In this document: one piece after another, positions 26,801-41,444 of the stretch | Position numbering within the stretch: position 1 is the stretch's first letter | How the letters are laid out: each line of letters begins with the position of its first letter | Origin: Archivesica marissinica | Lineage: Eukaryota; Mollusca; Bivalvia; Venerida; Vesicomyidae | Assembly (NCBI GenBank): GCA_014843695.1 | Contig: CM026397.1 | Span: 43,754,780-43,818,779, forward strand | Direction: 5' to 3' | DNA length: 64,000 nucleotides | Position numbers and translations under genes: made by a program | The notes under the pieces: generated by a model | What the model saw: the letters and a program-made list of their open reading frames with translations, nothing else | Databases searched by the model: none | What the model was told of the DNA's origin: nothing

Positions 26801-27649
26801 CTTATGTTACCAGCTAGTGTACTTATGTTACCGGCTAGTGTACTTATGTTACCAGCTAGTGTACTTATGTTACCGGCTAGTGTACTTATGTTACCGGCTA
26901 GTGTACTTTTGTTATCAGCTAGTGTACTTATGTTACCAGCTAGTGTACTTATGTTACCGGCTAGTGTACTTATGTTACCGGCTAGTGTACTTATGTTACT
27001 GGCTAGTGTACTTATGTTACTGGCTAGTGTACTTATGTTACTGGCTAGTGTACTTATGTTACCAGCTAGTGTACTCAAGTTACCGGCTAGTGTACTTATG
27101 TTACTGGCTAGTGTACTTATGTTACTGGCTAGTGTACTTATGTTACTGGCTAGTGTACTTATGTTACTGGCTAGTGTACTCAAGTTACCAGCTAGTGTAC
27201 ATATGTTACCGGCTAGTGTACTTATGTTACCGGCTAGTGTACTTATGTTACCAGCTAGTGTACTCAAGTTACTGGCTAGTGTACTTATGTTACTGGCTAG
27301 TGTACTTATGTTACTGGCTAGTGTACTTATGTTACTGGCTAGTGTACTTATGTTACTGGCTAGTGTACTTATGTTACTGGCTAGTGTACTTATGTTACCG
27401 GCTAGTGTACTTATGTTACCAGCTAGTGTACTTATGTTACCGGCTAGTGTACTTATGTTACCAGCTAGTGTACTTATGTTACTGGCTAGTGTACTTATGT
27501 TACTGGCTAGTGTACTTATGTTACTGGCTAGTGTACTTATGTTACTGGCTAGTGTACTTATGTTACTGGCTAGTGTACTTATGTTACTGGCTAGTGTACT
27601 TATGTTACCGGCTAGTGTACTTATGTTACCGGCTAGTGTGCTTATGTTA
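17816..27649. repeat. 21 bp minisatellite, about 468 copies, with block substructure
   Basis: The unit is 21 bp, GCTAGTGTACTTATGTTACC plus G, with variants ending CCA, CTG, TCA or CCG. It runs almost without interruption for 9.8 kb to the N gap. Single 20 bp slip units (ATGTTCCGG) occur near 20499, 20834, 22069, 23474, 23809, 25340 and 25927; two pairs 335 bp apart show that larger blocks were duplicated. Open frames of up to about 1100 codons exist on both strands and encode 7-residue repeats (LPASVLM, YLCYRLV, NISTLAG). They are not credible genes. Confidence 0.95.
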
Positions 27650-28649
27650 NNNNNNNNNNNNNNNNNNNNNNNNNNNNNNNNNNNNNNNNNNNNNNNNNNN
27701 NNNNNNNNNNNNNNNNNNNNNNNNNNNNNNNNNNNNNNNNNNNNNNNNNNNNNNNNNNNNNNNNNNNNNNNNNNNNNNNNNNNNNNNNNNNNNNNNNNNN
27801 NNNNNNNNNNNNNNNNNNNNNNNNNNNNNNNNNNNNNNNNNNNNNNNNNNNNNNNNNNNNNNNNNNNNNNNNNNNNNNNNNNNNNNNNNNNNNNNNNNNN
27901 NNNNNNNNNNNNNNNNNNNNNNNNNNNNNNNNNNNNNNNNNNNNNNNNNNNNNNNNNNNNNNNNNNNNNNNNNNNNNNNNNNNNNNNNNNNNNNNNNNNN
28001 NNNNNNNNNNNNNNNNNNNNNNNNNNNNNNNNNNNNNNNNNNNNNNNNNNNNNNNNNNNNNNNNNNNNNNNNNNNNNNNNNNNNNNNNNNNNNNNNNNNN
28101 NNNNNNNNNNNNNNNNNNNNNNNNNNNNNNNNNNNNNNNNNNNNNNNNNNNNNNNNNNNNNNNNNNNNNNNNNNNNNNNNNNNNNNNNNNNNNNNNNNNN
28201 NNNNNNNNNNNNNNNNNNNNNNNNNNNNNNNNNNNNNNNNNNNNNNNNNNNNNNNNNNNNNNNNNNNNNNNNNNNNNNNNNNNNNNNNNNNNNNNNNNNN
28301 NNNNNNNNNNNNNNNNNNNNNNNNNNNNNNNNNNNNNNNNNNNNNNNNNNNNNNNNNNNNNNNNNNNNNNNNNNNNNNNNNNNNNNNNNNNNNNNNNNNN
28401 NNNNNNNNNNNNNNNNNNNNNNNNNNNNNNNNNNNNNNNNNNNNNNNNNNNNNNNNNNNNNNNNNNNNNNNNNNNNNNNNNNNNNNNNNNNNNNNNNNNN
28501 NNNNNNNNNNNNNNNNNNNNNNNNNNNNNNNNNNNNNNNNNNNNNNNNNNNNNNNNNNNNNNNNNNNNNNNNNNNNNNNNNNNNNNNNNNNNNNNNNNNN
28601 NNNNNNNNNNNNNNNNNNNNNNNNNNNNNNNNNNNNNNNNNNNNNNNNN
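27650..28649. other. assembly gap, exactly 1000 N
   Basis: Placeholder gap. The sequence differs on its two sides (21 bp array on the left, 47 bp array on the right), so any amount of DNA, including the missing exons of both genes, could lie here. Confidence 0.98.
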
Positions 28650-31600
28650 CACTCAACGATAGCAAACATACATCAACAAGATACACTGTTCCCTTACACT
28701 CCACGATAGCAAACATACATCAACACGATACACTGTTCCCTTACACTCAACGATAGCAAACATGCATCAACATGATACACTCAACGTTAGCAAACATGCA
28801 TCAACAAGATACACTGTTCCCTTACACTCAACGATAGCAAACATACATCAACAAGATACACTGTTCCCTTACACTCAACGATAGCAAACATACATCAACA
28901 AGATACACTCAACGATAGCAAACATACATCAACAAGATACACTCAACGATAGCAAACATGCATCAACAAGATACACTGTTCCCTTACACTCAACGATAGA
29001 ACAAACATACATCAACAAGATACACTCCTTACATCAATGATAGTAAACATGCATCAACAAGATACACTGTTCCCTTACACTCAACGATAGCAAACATACA
29101 TCAACAAGATACACTCGATCCATTACACTCAATGATAGCAAACATACATCAACAAGATACACTGTTCCCTTACACTCAATGATAGCAAACATACATCAAC
29201 AAGATACACTGTTCCCTTACACTCAACGATAGCAAACATACATCAACAAGATACACTCAATGATAGCAAACATGCATCAACAAGATACACTCAATGATAG
29301 CAAACATGCATCAACAAGACACACTGTTCCCTTACACTCAACGATAGATGGCGATAGCAGACATACATCAACAAGATACACTGTTCCCTTACACTCAACG
29401 ATAGCAAACATACATTAACAAGATACACTGTTCCCTTACACGCAACGATAGCAAACATACATCAACAAGATACACTGTTCCTTACACGCAACGATAGCAA
29501 ACATACATCAACAAGATACACCGTTCTACACTCAAGATACAACATGCATCAACAAGATCACTGTTCCCTTACACTCAACGATAGCAAACATGCATCAACA
29601 AGATACACTGTTCCCTTACACTCAACAATAGGAAACATACATCAACAAGATACACTGTTCCCTTACACTCAACGATAGCAAACAAACATCAACAAGATAC
29701 ACCGTTCCCTTACACGCAACGATATATGGAGATAGCAAAGGTACATCAACAAGATACACTGTTCCCTTACACTCAACGATAGCAAACATACATCAACAAG
29801 ATACACCATTCCCTTACACTCAATGATAGCAAACATACATCAACAAGATACACTGTTCCCTTACACGCAACGATAGCAAACATGCATCAACAAGATACAC
29901 TGTTCCCTTACACTCAACGATAGCAAACATACATCAACAAGATACACTGTTCACTTACACTCAACGATAGCAAACATACATCAACAAGATACACTGTTCC
30001 CTTACACTCAACGATAGCAAACATACATCAACAAGATACACTGTTCCCTTACACTCCACGATAGCAAATATACATCAACACGATACTCTGTTCCCTTACA
30101 CTCAACGATAGCAAACATACATCAACAAGATACACTCAATGATAGCAAACATGCATCAACAAGATACACTCAATGATAGCAAACATACATCAACAAGATA
30201 CACTGTTCCCTTACACTCAATGATAGCAAACATACATCAACAAGATACACTGTTCCCTTACACTCAACGATAGCAAACATACATCAACAAGATACACTCA
30301 ATGATAGCAAACATGCATCAACAAGATACACTCAATGATAGCAAACATGCATCAACAAGACACACTGTTCCCTTACACTCAACGATAGATGGCGATAGCA
30401 GACATACATCAACAAGATACACTGTTCCCTTACACTCAACGATAGCAAACATACATTAACAAGATACACTGTTCCCTTACACGCAACGATAGCAAACATA
30501 CATCAACAAGATACACTGTTCCTTACACGCAACGATAGCAAACATACATCAACAAGATACACCGTTCCCTTACACTCAACGATAGCAAACATGCATCAAC
30601 AAGATACACTTACATCAACAAGATACACTGTTCCCTTACACTCAACGATAGCAAACATGCATCAACAAGATACACTGTTCCCTTACACTCAACGATAGCA
30701 AACATGCATCAACAAGATACACTGTTCCCTTACACTCAACAATAGGAAACATACATCAACAAGATACACTGTTCCCTTACACTCAACGATAGCAAACAAA
30801 CATCAACAAGATACACCGTTCCCTTACACGCAACGATATATGGAGATAGCAAAGGTACATCAACAAGATAAACTGTTCCCTTACACTCAACGATAGCAAA
30901 CATACATCAACAAGATACACCATTCCCTTACACTCAATGATAGCAAACATACATCAACAAGATACACTGTTCCCTTACACTCAACGATAGCAAACATACA
31001 TCAACAAGATACACCATTCCCATACACTCAATGATAGCAAACATACATCAACAAGATACACTGTTCCCATACACTCAACGATAGCAAACATACATCAACA
31101 AGATACACCATTCCCATACACTCAACGATAGCAAACATACATCAACAAGATACACTGTTCCCTTACACTCCACGATAGCAAACATACATCAACACGATAC
31201 ACTGTTCCCTTACACTCAACGATAGCAAACATACATCAACAAGAAACACTCAATGATAGCAAACATGCATCAACAAGATACACTCAATGATAGCAAACAT
31301 ACATCAACAAGATACACTGTTCCCTTACACTCAACGATAGCAAACATACATCAACAAGATACACTCAATGATAGCAAACATGCATCAACAAGATACACTC
31401 AATGATAGCAAACATGCATCAACAAGACACACTGTTCCCTTACACTCAACGATAGATGGCGATAGCAGACATACATCAACAAGATACACTGTTCCCTTAC
31501 ACTCAACGATAGCAAACATACATTAACAAGATACACTGTTCCCTTACACGCAACGATAGCAAACATACATCAACAAGATACACCGTTCCCTTACACTCAA

Positions 31601-34600
31601 CGATAGCAAACATACATCAACAAGATACACTGTTCCCTTACACTCAACGATAGCAAACATGCATCAACAAGATACACTGTTCCCTTACACTCAACGATAG
31701 CAAACATACATCAACAAGATACACCGTTCACTTACACGCAACGATAGATGGAGATAGCAAACATCCATCAACAAGACACACCGTTCCCTTACACTGAACA
31801 ATAGGAAACATACATCAACAAGATACACTGTTCCCTTACACTCAACGATAGCAAACATGCATCAACAAGATACACTGTTCCCTTACACTCAACGATAGCA
31901 AACATACATCAACAAGATACACTGTTCCCTTACACTCAACAATAGGAAACATACATCAACAAGATACACTGTTCCCTTACACTCAATGATAGATGGAGAT
32001 AGCAAAGGTACATCAACAAGATACACTGTTCCCTTACACTCAACGATAGCAAACAAACATCAACAAGATACACCGTTCCCTTACACGCAACGATATATGG
32101 AGATAGCAAAGGTACATCAACAAGATACACTGTTCCCTTACACTCAACGATAGCAAACATACATCAACAAGATACACCATTCCCTTACACTCAATGATAG
32201 CAAACATACATCAACAAGATACACTGTTCCCTTACACGCAACGATAGCAAACATACATCAACAAGATACACCATTCCCTTACACACAACGATTGCAAACA
32301 TACATCAACAAGATACACCATTCCCTTACACTCAATGATAGCAAACATACATCAACAAGATACACCATTCCCATACACTCAATGATAGCAAACATACATC
32401 AACAAGATACACTGTTCCCGTACACTCAACGATAGCAAACATACATCAACATGATACACTGTTCCCTTACACTCAACGATAGCAAACATACATCAACAAG
32501 ATACACTGTTCCCTTACACTCAACGATAGCAAACATACATCAACAAGATACACTGTTCCCTTACACTCCACGATAGCAAACATACATCAACAAGATACAC
32601 TGTTCCCTTACACTCAACGATAGCAAACATGCATCAACAAGATACACTGTTCCCTTACACTGAACGATAGCAAACATACATCAACAAGACACACCATTCC
32701 CTTACACTCAATGATAGCAAACATACATCAACAAGATACACTGCTCCCTTACACTCAACGATAGATGGCGATAGCAGACATACATCAACAAGATACACTG
32801 TTCCCTTACACTCAACGATAGCAAACATGCATCAACAAGATACACTGTTCCCTTACACTCAACGATAGCAAACATGCATCAACAAGATACACTGTTCCCT
32901 TACACTCAACAATAGGAAACATACATCAACAAGATACACTGTTCCCTTACACTCAACGATAGAAAACAAACATCAACAAGATACACCGTTCCCTTACACG
33001 CAACGATATATGGAGATAGCAAAGGTACATCAACAAGATACACTGTTCCCTTACACTCAACGATAGCAAACATACATCAACAAGATACACCATTCCCTTA
33101 CACTCAATGATAGCAAACATACATCAACAAGATACACTGTTCCCTTACACGCAACGATAGCAAACATGCATCAACAAGATACACTGTTCCCTTACACTCA
33201 ACGATAGCAAACATACATCAACAAGATACACTGTTCCCTTACACTCAACGATAGCAAACATACATCAACAAGATACACTGTTCCCTTACACTCAACGATA
33301 GCAAACATACATCAACAAGATACACTGTTCCCTTACACTCCACGATAGCAAACATACATCAACACGATACACTGTTCCCTTACACTCAACGATAGCAAAC
33401 ATACATCAACAAGATACACTCAATGATAGCAAACATGCATCAACAAGATACACTCAATGATAGCAAACATACATCAACAAGATACACTGTTCCCTTACAC
33501 TCAATGATAGCAAACATACATCAACAAGATACACTGTTCCCTTACACTCAACGATAGCAAACATACATCAACAAGATACACTCAATGATAGCAAACATGC
33601 ATCAACAAGATACACTCAATGATAGCAAACATGCATCAACAAGACACACTGTTCCCTTACACTCAACGATAGATGGCGATAGCAGACATACATCAACAAG
33701 ATACACTGTTCCCTTACACTCAACGATAGCAAACATACATTAACAAGATACACTGTTCCCTTACACGCAACGATAGCAAACATACATCAACAAGATACAC
33801 TGTTCCTTACACGCAACGATAGCAAACATACATCAACAAGATACACCGTTCCCTTACACTCAACGATAGCAAACATGCATCAACAAGATACACTCAATGA
33901 TAGCAAACATACATCAACAAGATACACTCAATGATAGCAAACATACATCAACAAGATACACTGTTCCCTTACACTCAACGATAGCAAACATGCATCAACA
34001 AGATACACTGTTCCCTTACACTCAACGATAGCAAACATACATCAACAAGATACACTGTTCCCTTACACTCAACAATAGGAAACATACATCAACAAGATAC
34101 ACTGTTCCCTTACACTCAACGATAGCAAACAAACATCAACAAGATACACCGTTCCCTTACACGCAACGATATATGGAGATAGCAAAGGTACATCAACAAG
34201 ATAAACTGTTCCCTTACACTCAACGATAGCAAACATACATCAACAAGATACACCATTCCCTTACACTCAATGATAGCAAACATACATCAACAAGATACAC
34301 TGTTCCCTTACACTCAACGATAGCAAACATACATCAACAAGATACACCATTCCCATACACTCAATGATAGCAAACATACATCAACAAGATACACTGTTCC
34401 CATACACTCAACGATAGCAAACATACATCAACAAGATACACCATTCCCATACACTCAACGATAGCAAACATACATCAACAAGATACACTGTTCCCTTACA
34501 CTCCACGATAGCAAACATACATCAACACGATACACTGTTCCCTTACACTCAACGATAGCAAACATACATCAACAAGAAACACTCAATGATAGCAAACATG

Positions 34601-37600
34601 CATCAACAAGATACACTCAATGATAGCAAACATACATCAACAAGATACACTGTTCCCTTACACTCAACGATAGCAAACATACATCAACAAGATACACTCA
34701 ATGATAGCAAACATGCATCAACAAGATACACTCAATGATAGCAAACATGCATCAACAAGACACACTGTTCCCTTACACTCAACGATAGATGGCGATAGCA
34801 GACATACATCAACAAGATACACTGTTCCCTTACACTCAACGATAGCAAACATACATTAACAAGATACACTGTTCCCTTACACGCAACGATAGCAAACATA
34901 CATCAACAAGATACACCGTTCCCTTACACTCAACGATAGCAAACATACATCAACAAGATACACTGTTCCCTTACACTCAACGATAGCAAACATGCATCAA
35001 CAAGATACACTGTTCCCTTACACTCAACGATAGCAAACATACATCAACAAGATACACCGTTCACTTACACGCAACGATAGATGGAGATAGCAAACATCCA
35101 TCAACAAGACACACCGTTCCCTTACACTGAACAATAGGAAACATACATCAACAAGATACACTGTTCCCTTACACTCAACGATAGCAAACATGCATCAACA
35201 AGATACACTGTTCCCTTACACTCAACGATAGCAAACATACATCAACAAGATACACTGTTCCCTTACACTCAACAATAGGAAACATACATCAACAAGATAC
35301 ACTGTTCCCTTACACTCAATGATAGATGGAGATAGCAAAGGTACATCAACAAGATACACTGTTCCCTTACACTCAACGATAGCAAACAAACATCAACAAG
35401 ATACACCGTTCCCTTACACGCAACGATATATGGAGATAGCAAAGGTACATCAACAAGATACACTGTTCCCTTACACTCAACGATAGCAAACATACATCAA
35501 CAAGATACACCATTCCCTTACACTCAATGATAGCAAACATACATCAACAAGATACACTGTTCCCTTACACGCAACGATAGCAAACATACATCAACAAGAT
35601 ACACCATTCCCTTACACACAACGATTGCAAACATACATCAACAAGATACACCATTCCCTTACACTCAATGATAGCAAACATACATCAACAAGATACACCA
35701 TTCCCATACACTCAATGATAGCAAACATACATCAACAAGATACACTGTTCCCGTACACTCAACGATAGCAAACATACATCAACATGATACACTGTTCCCT
35801 TACACTCAACGATAGCAAACATACATCAACAAGATACACTGTTCCCTTACACTCAACGATAGCAAACATACATCAACAAGATACACTGTTCCCTTACACT
35901 CCACGATAGCAAACATACATCAACAAGATACACTGTTCCCTTACACTCAACGATAGCAAACATGCATCAACAAGATACACTGTTCCCTTACACTGAACGA
36001 TAGCAAACATACATCAACAAGACACACCATTCCCTTACACTCAATGATAGCAAACATACATCAACAAGATACACTGCTCCCTTACACTCAACGATAGATG
36101 GCGATAGCAGACATACATCAACAAGATACACTGTTCCCTTACACTCAACGATAGCAAACATGCATCAACAAGATACACTGTTCCCTTACACTCAACGATA
36201 GCAAACATGCATCAACAAGATACACTGTTCCCTTACACTCAACAATAGGAAACATACATCAACAAGATACACTGTTCCCTTACACTCAACGATAGAAAAC
36301 AAACATCAACAAGATACACCGTTCCCTTACACGCAACGATATATGGAGATAGCAAAGGTACATCAACAAGATACACTGTTCCCTTACACTCAACGATAGC
36401 AAACATACATCAACAAGATACACCATTCCCTTACACTCAATGATAGCAAACATACATCAACAAGATACACTGTTCCCTTACACGCAACGATAGCAAACAT
36501 GCATCAACAAGATACACTGTTCCCTTACACTCAACGATAGCAAACATACATCAACAAGATACACTGTTCCCTTACACTCAACGATAGCAAACATACATCA
36601 ACAAGATACACTGTTCCCTTACACTCAACGATAGCAAACATACATCAACAAGATACACTGTTCCCTTACACTCCACGATAGCAAACATACATCAACACGA
36701 TACACTGTTTCCTTACACTCAACGATAGCAAACATACATCAACAAGATACACTCAATGATAGCAAACATGCATCAACAAGATACACTCAATGATAGCAAA
36801 CATACATCAACAAGATACACTGTTCCCTTACACTCAATGATAGCAAACATACATCAACAAGATACACTGTTCCCTTACACTCAACGATAGCAAACATACA
36901 TCAACAAGATACACTCAATGATAGCAAACATGCATCAACAAGATACACTCAATGATAGCAAACATGCATCAACAAGACACACTGTTCCCTTACACTCAAC
37001 GATAGATGGCGATAGCAGACATACATCAACAAGATACACTGTTCCCTTACACTCAACGATAGCAAACATACATTAACAAGATACACTGTTCCCTTACACG
37101 CAACGATAGCAAACATACATCAACAAGATACACTGTTCCTTACACGCAACGATAGCAAACATACATCAACAAGATACACCGTTCCCTTACACTCAACGAT
37201 AGCAAACATGCATCAACAAGATACACTCAATGATAGCAAACATACATCAACAAGATACACTCAATGATAGCAAACATACATCAACAAGATACACTGTTCC
37301 CTTACACTCAACGATAGCAAACATGCATCAACAAGATACACTGTTCCCTTACACTCAACGATAGCAAACATACATCAACAAGATACACTGTTCCCTTACA
37401 CTCAACAATAGGAAACATACATCAACAAGATACACTGTTCCCTTACACTCAACGATAGCAAACAAACATCAACAAGATACACCGTTCCCTTACACGCAAC
37501 GATATATGGAGATAGCAAAGGTACATCAACAAGATAAACTGTTCCCTTACACTCAACGATAGCAAACATACATCAACAAGATACACCATTCCCTTACACT

Positions 37601-40017
37601 CAATGATAGCAAACATACATCAACAAGATACACTGTTCCCTTACACTCAACGATAGCAAACATACATCAACAAGATACACCATTCCCATACACTCAATGA
37701 TAGCAAACATACATCAACAAGATACACTGTTCCCATACACTCAACGATAGCAAACATACATCAACAAGATACACCATTCCCATACACTCAACGATAGCAA
37801 ACATACATCAACAAGATACACTGTTCCCTTACACTCCACGATAGCAAACATACATCAACACGATACACTGTTCCCTTACACTCAACGATAGCAAACATAC
37901 ATCAACAAGATACACTCAATGATAGCAAACATGCATCAACAAGATACACTCAATGATAGCAAACATACATCAACAAGATACACTGTTCCCTTACACTCAA
38001 CGATAGCAAACATACATCAACAAGATACACTCAATGATAGCAAACATGCATCAACAAGATACACTCAATGATAGCAAACATGCATCAACAAGACACACTG
38101 TTCCCTTACACTCAACGATAGATGGCGATAGCAGACATACATCAACAAGATACACTGTTCCCTTACACTCAACGATAGCAAACATACATTAACAAGATAC
38201 ACTGTTCCCTTACACGCAACGATAGCAAACATACATCAACAAGATACACCGTTCCCTTACACTCAACGATAGCAAACATACATCAACAAGATACACTGTT
38301 CCCTTACACTCAACGATAGCAAACATGCATCAACAAGATACACTGTTCCCTTACACTCAACGATAGCAAACATACATCAACAAGATACACCGTTCACTTA
38401 CACGCAACGATAGATGGAGATAGCAAACATCCATCAACAAGACACACCGTTCCCTTACACTGAACAATAGGAAACATACATCAACAAGATACACTGTTCC
38501 CTTACACTCAACGATAGCAAACATGCATCAACAAGATACACTGTTCCCTTACACTCAACGATAGCAAACATACATCAACAAGATACACTGTTCCCTTACA
38601 CTCAACAATAGGAAACATACATCAACAAGATACACTGTTCCCTTACACTCAATGATAGATGGAGATAGCAAAGGTACATCAACAAGATACACTGTTCCCT
38701 TACACTCAACGATAGCAAACAAACATCAACAAGATACACCGTTCCCTTACACGCAACGATATATGGAGATAGCAAAGGTACATCAACAAGATACACTGTT
38801 CCCTTACACTCAACGATAGCAAACATACATCAACAAGATACACCATTCCCTTACACTCAATGATAGCAAACATACATCAACAAGATACACTGTTCCCTTA
38901 CACGCAACGATAGCAAACATACATCAACAAGATACACCATTCCCTTACACACAACGATTGCAAACATACATCAACAAGATACACCATTCCCTTACACTCA
39001 ATGATAGCAAACATACATCAACAAGATACACCATTCCCATACACTCAATGATAGCAAACATACATCAACAAGATACACTGTTCCCGTACACTCAACGATA
39101 GCAAACATACATCAACATGATACACTGTTCCCTTACACTCAACGATAGCAAACATACATCAACAAGATACACTGTTCCCTTACACTCAACGATAGCAAAC
39201 ATACATCAACAAGATACACTGTTCCCTTACACTCCACGATAGCAAACATACATCAACAAGATACACTGTTCCCTTACACTCAACGATAGCAAACATGCAT
39301 CAACAAGATACACTGTTCCCTTACACTGAACGATAGCAAACATACATCAACAAGACACACCATTCCCTTACACTCAATGATAGCAAACATACATCAACAA
39401 GATACACTGCTCCCTTACACTCAACGATAGATGGCGATAGCAGACATACATCAACAAGATACACTGTTCCCTTACACTCAATGATAGCAAACATACATCA
39501 ACAAGATACACTGTTCTCTTACACTCAACGATAGCAAACATACATCAACAAGATACACTGTTCCCTTACACTCAACGATAGCAAACATACATCAACAAGA
39601 CACACCGTTCCTTACCCTGAATGATAGCAAACATACATCAACAAGATACACTGTTCCCTTACACGCAACGATAGCAAACATACATCAACAAGATACACCG
39701 TGTTCCTTACCCTGAATGATAGCAAACATACATCAACAAGATACACTGTTCCCTTACACTCAACGATAGCAAACATACATCAACAAGATACACTGTTCCC
39801 TTACACTCAACGATAGCAAACATACATCAACAAGATACACCGTTCCTTACCCTGAATGATAGCAAACATACATCAACAAGATACACTGTTCCCTTACACT
39901 CAACGATAGATGGTGATAGCAAACATACATCAACAAGATACACCGTTCCCTTACCCTGAACGATAGCAAACGTACATCAACAAGATACACCGTTAGCTTA
40001 CTCTCAACGTTAGATGG
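28650..40017. repeat. about 47 bp minisatellite in a complex higher-order array
   Basis: The basic unit is about 47 bp (ACGATAGCAAACATACATCA, ACAAGATACACTGTTCCCTT, ACACTCA). Shortened variants of about 30 bp lack TGTTCCCTTACACTCA, and longer variants carry GATGGCGATAGCAG. The left end, from 28650 to about 29560, shows many small deletions and broken units next to the gap. Right of 39480 the units become variable and end at about 40017. No coding potential; short - frames recur only because the blocks recur. Confidence 0.95.
29555..39480. repeat. 3333 bp higher-order repeat, three tandem copies
   Basis: Rare variants recur at exact 3333 bp steps: CTGCTCCC at 32741, 36074 and 39407; AAGAAACAC at 31241 and 34574 (changed to AAGATACAC at 37907); AACAAGACAC at 31421, 34754 and 38087. 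The two right copies keep identical spacing, with only scattered point changes. The left copy is about 49 bp shorter at one marker (30354 to 33638). This indicates recent block duplication, or an assembly duplicate. Confidence 0.85.
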
Positions 40018-40164
40018 CGATTGATTGCTATTGAATTAGGCCTAGGCCTAGATGGTATGCTGCACATGTATATATGTGCTTACAGACCTTGTGTAAATTT
40101 TGTATGTTCATTATTCAAGATAAACAATTTGTGTTTTTTAAATTGAAATTGTTTAGGTCAGTTT

Positions 40165-40292
40165 AGGTCATACGGCAACGTTCCAGCTATTATTAGTGGA
40201 GATGAAATCATTCGACGGACCCAGTGGGATTCTAACCAGCAGCGGTGAGGGGCAAGTGATTTGAAGTCAACGACAGAAACCCATCGGTCACA
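40165..40292 (-). mobile_element. SINE fragment
   Basis: Read on the - strand, a degenerate tRNA-like part (CCCCTCACCGCTGCTGGTTA) is followed by CTCCACTAATAATAGCTGGA and a GCCGTATGACC end. This matches the 3' body of the SINE ending at 15679. Confidence 0.6.
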
Positions 40293-40587
40293 CCTTTATA
40301 TTCCCTAAGTCGATCAGAGCCATAAGTGGAGAGTCAATTTTGAGCTGGATTCTCTCCACAAATCGAGGTCCTCTGTGGACGTATGACATTCATTATGCAA
40401 ATGGTTTTTGCTCTCATTTTTTAAAGAACCTGGGCTCGGATTAGCTTTATTCCATTACAAATCATAAAAAATGCACTGATTTATGAAGTTTGTGTATCAG
40501 CTATTTCTATGGTCTATAATAGAAATAATTCTCAAATAAATACATGTATATTAATATGTTATGGTATACCTGCATCAATTATCCAAT

Positions 40588-40840
40588 AGCTGTCCGATTA
40601 GCGCAATGGTTAGCGCGCTCGCTTCTCACCAATGCAACCCAGTTTGATTCCTCGGACCGAGAAGTATGTGAGATGTACGGTTGTCGCCAGATCGGACAGG
40701 TGGGTTTTCTCCGGGTTTACTCCGGTTTCCTCCCACACGAATGACCACATTTACACTTTCACCCACACCAACGAGAGTGATTAATATAAGTTGTTAGAAC
40801 TTGCTTTGCAATCGTTGTAAAATAAATAAAGTTTAAACTT
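40588..40840 (+). mobile_element. tRNA-derived SINE, family B, full length
   Basis: The A-box region is TTAGCGCAATGGTTAGCGCG and the B box is AGTTTGATTCCTCGG. The body has CCTCCCACACGAATGACCAC and the tail has GAGTGATTAATATAAGTTG ... AAATAAATAAAG. A second full copy is at 50710-50960 and a head-less copy at 44788-44958. The tail is shared with SINE family A. Confidence 0.85.
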
Positions 40841-40940
40841 AATTATCCAATAAGCTATCTACTAAATGTGTTGAATTACCACAATTTGTCTTTCCTCAAT
40901 ACACACACAGTATTCTGCAAAATCTACTTCTCAAGTACAG

Positions 40941-41256
40941 GTATATACCGTAATCGTGTATGTATAAGACGCACTTTTCCCCTCCAAAATAGTATCCAAA
41001 AGTCTGCTGCGTCTTATACTCCAGTTTAGAACTAAATTCCATGTTTCAAAGACTCAAAAAACGACAAATGGCTTGTGTCTTATAATCCAGCTTAGAAATA
41101 AATTCCATGTTTCAAAGACTCAAAAAACGACAAATGGTGTTTACAACAAAGGGAAATAAATGTTCCATACTATTTTTATTAGCACAGTTCACATGATTAA
41201 ATAAATTCATTCTGGATGAGAAAATGGTCGACTTATGGCTGGGTATATACGGTAAT
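40941..41256. repeat. MITE-like element with TACCGTA ends
   Basis: The left end is GTATATACCGTAATCG and the right end GTATATACGGTAAT, giving short inverted ends (TACCGTA). Inside, a segment of about 63 bp (TTAGAA.TAAATTCCATGTTTC) is directly duplicated. A truncated copy of the same left end lies at 48877-49000. I cannot assign a superfamily. Confidence 0.6.
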
Positions 41257-41387
41257 CTAAATAGGCTACGACTTAATCGGTTGTCCAAAATATGATCGGA
41301 TATCCGAATACTATTCGAATATTTGTTAATTACAAAATAGAATTAGTTGAAAATGTGGGTACATGTAGTATAATTAAGCAAACATAC

Positions 41388-41444
41388 ATATATAGCAACG
41401 TCAACAGGAGCTGGATCTTCTGTGTTCTTCAGTTCACTAATTTC
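41388..41444 (-). CDS. SMC6: SMC6 exon, start of C-terminal coiled coil, last one seen
   Basis: A 57 nt exon (19 codons, phase 0 at both ends) with acceptor TTAATTTTCAG and donor GTATGT. It encodes EISELKNTEDPAPVDVAIY, which lines up with the SMC6 coiled coil just after the exon at 41959 (the vertebrate protein has a similar SEIREL...EE...VDIA segment). The donor is weaker than the others in the gene, so its exact end is less sure. The rest of the C-terminal arm and the ATPase head (signature and Walker B motifs) should lie at lower coordinates, but no such exons are visible before the arrays. Confidence 0.7.

Noticed and set aside
17753..28756. Several frames of 500-1100 codons on both strands (7-residue repeats)
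   Set aside because: They follow from the 21 bp unit and run into the Ns. All frames and both strands are open, which a real gene would not show.
31936..38826. Three identical 74-codon - frames at 3333 bp spacing
   Set aside because: They are the same stretch of the 47 bp array repeated by the higher-order block, with no coding character.
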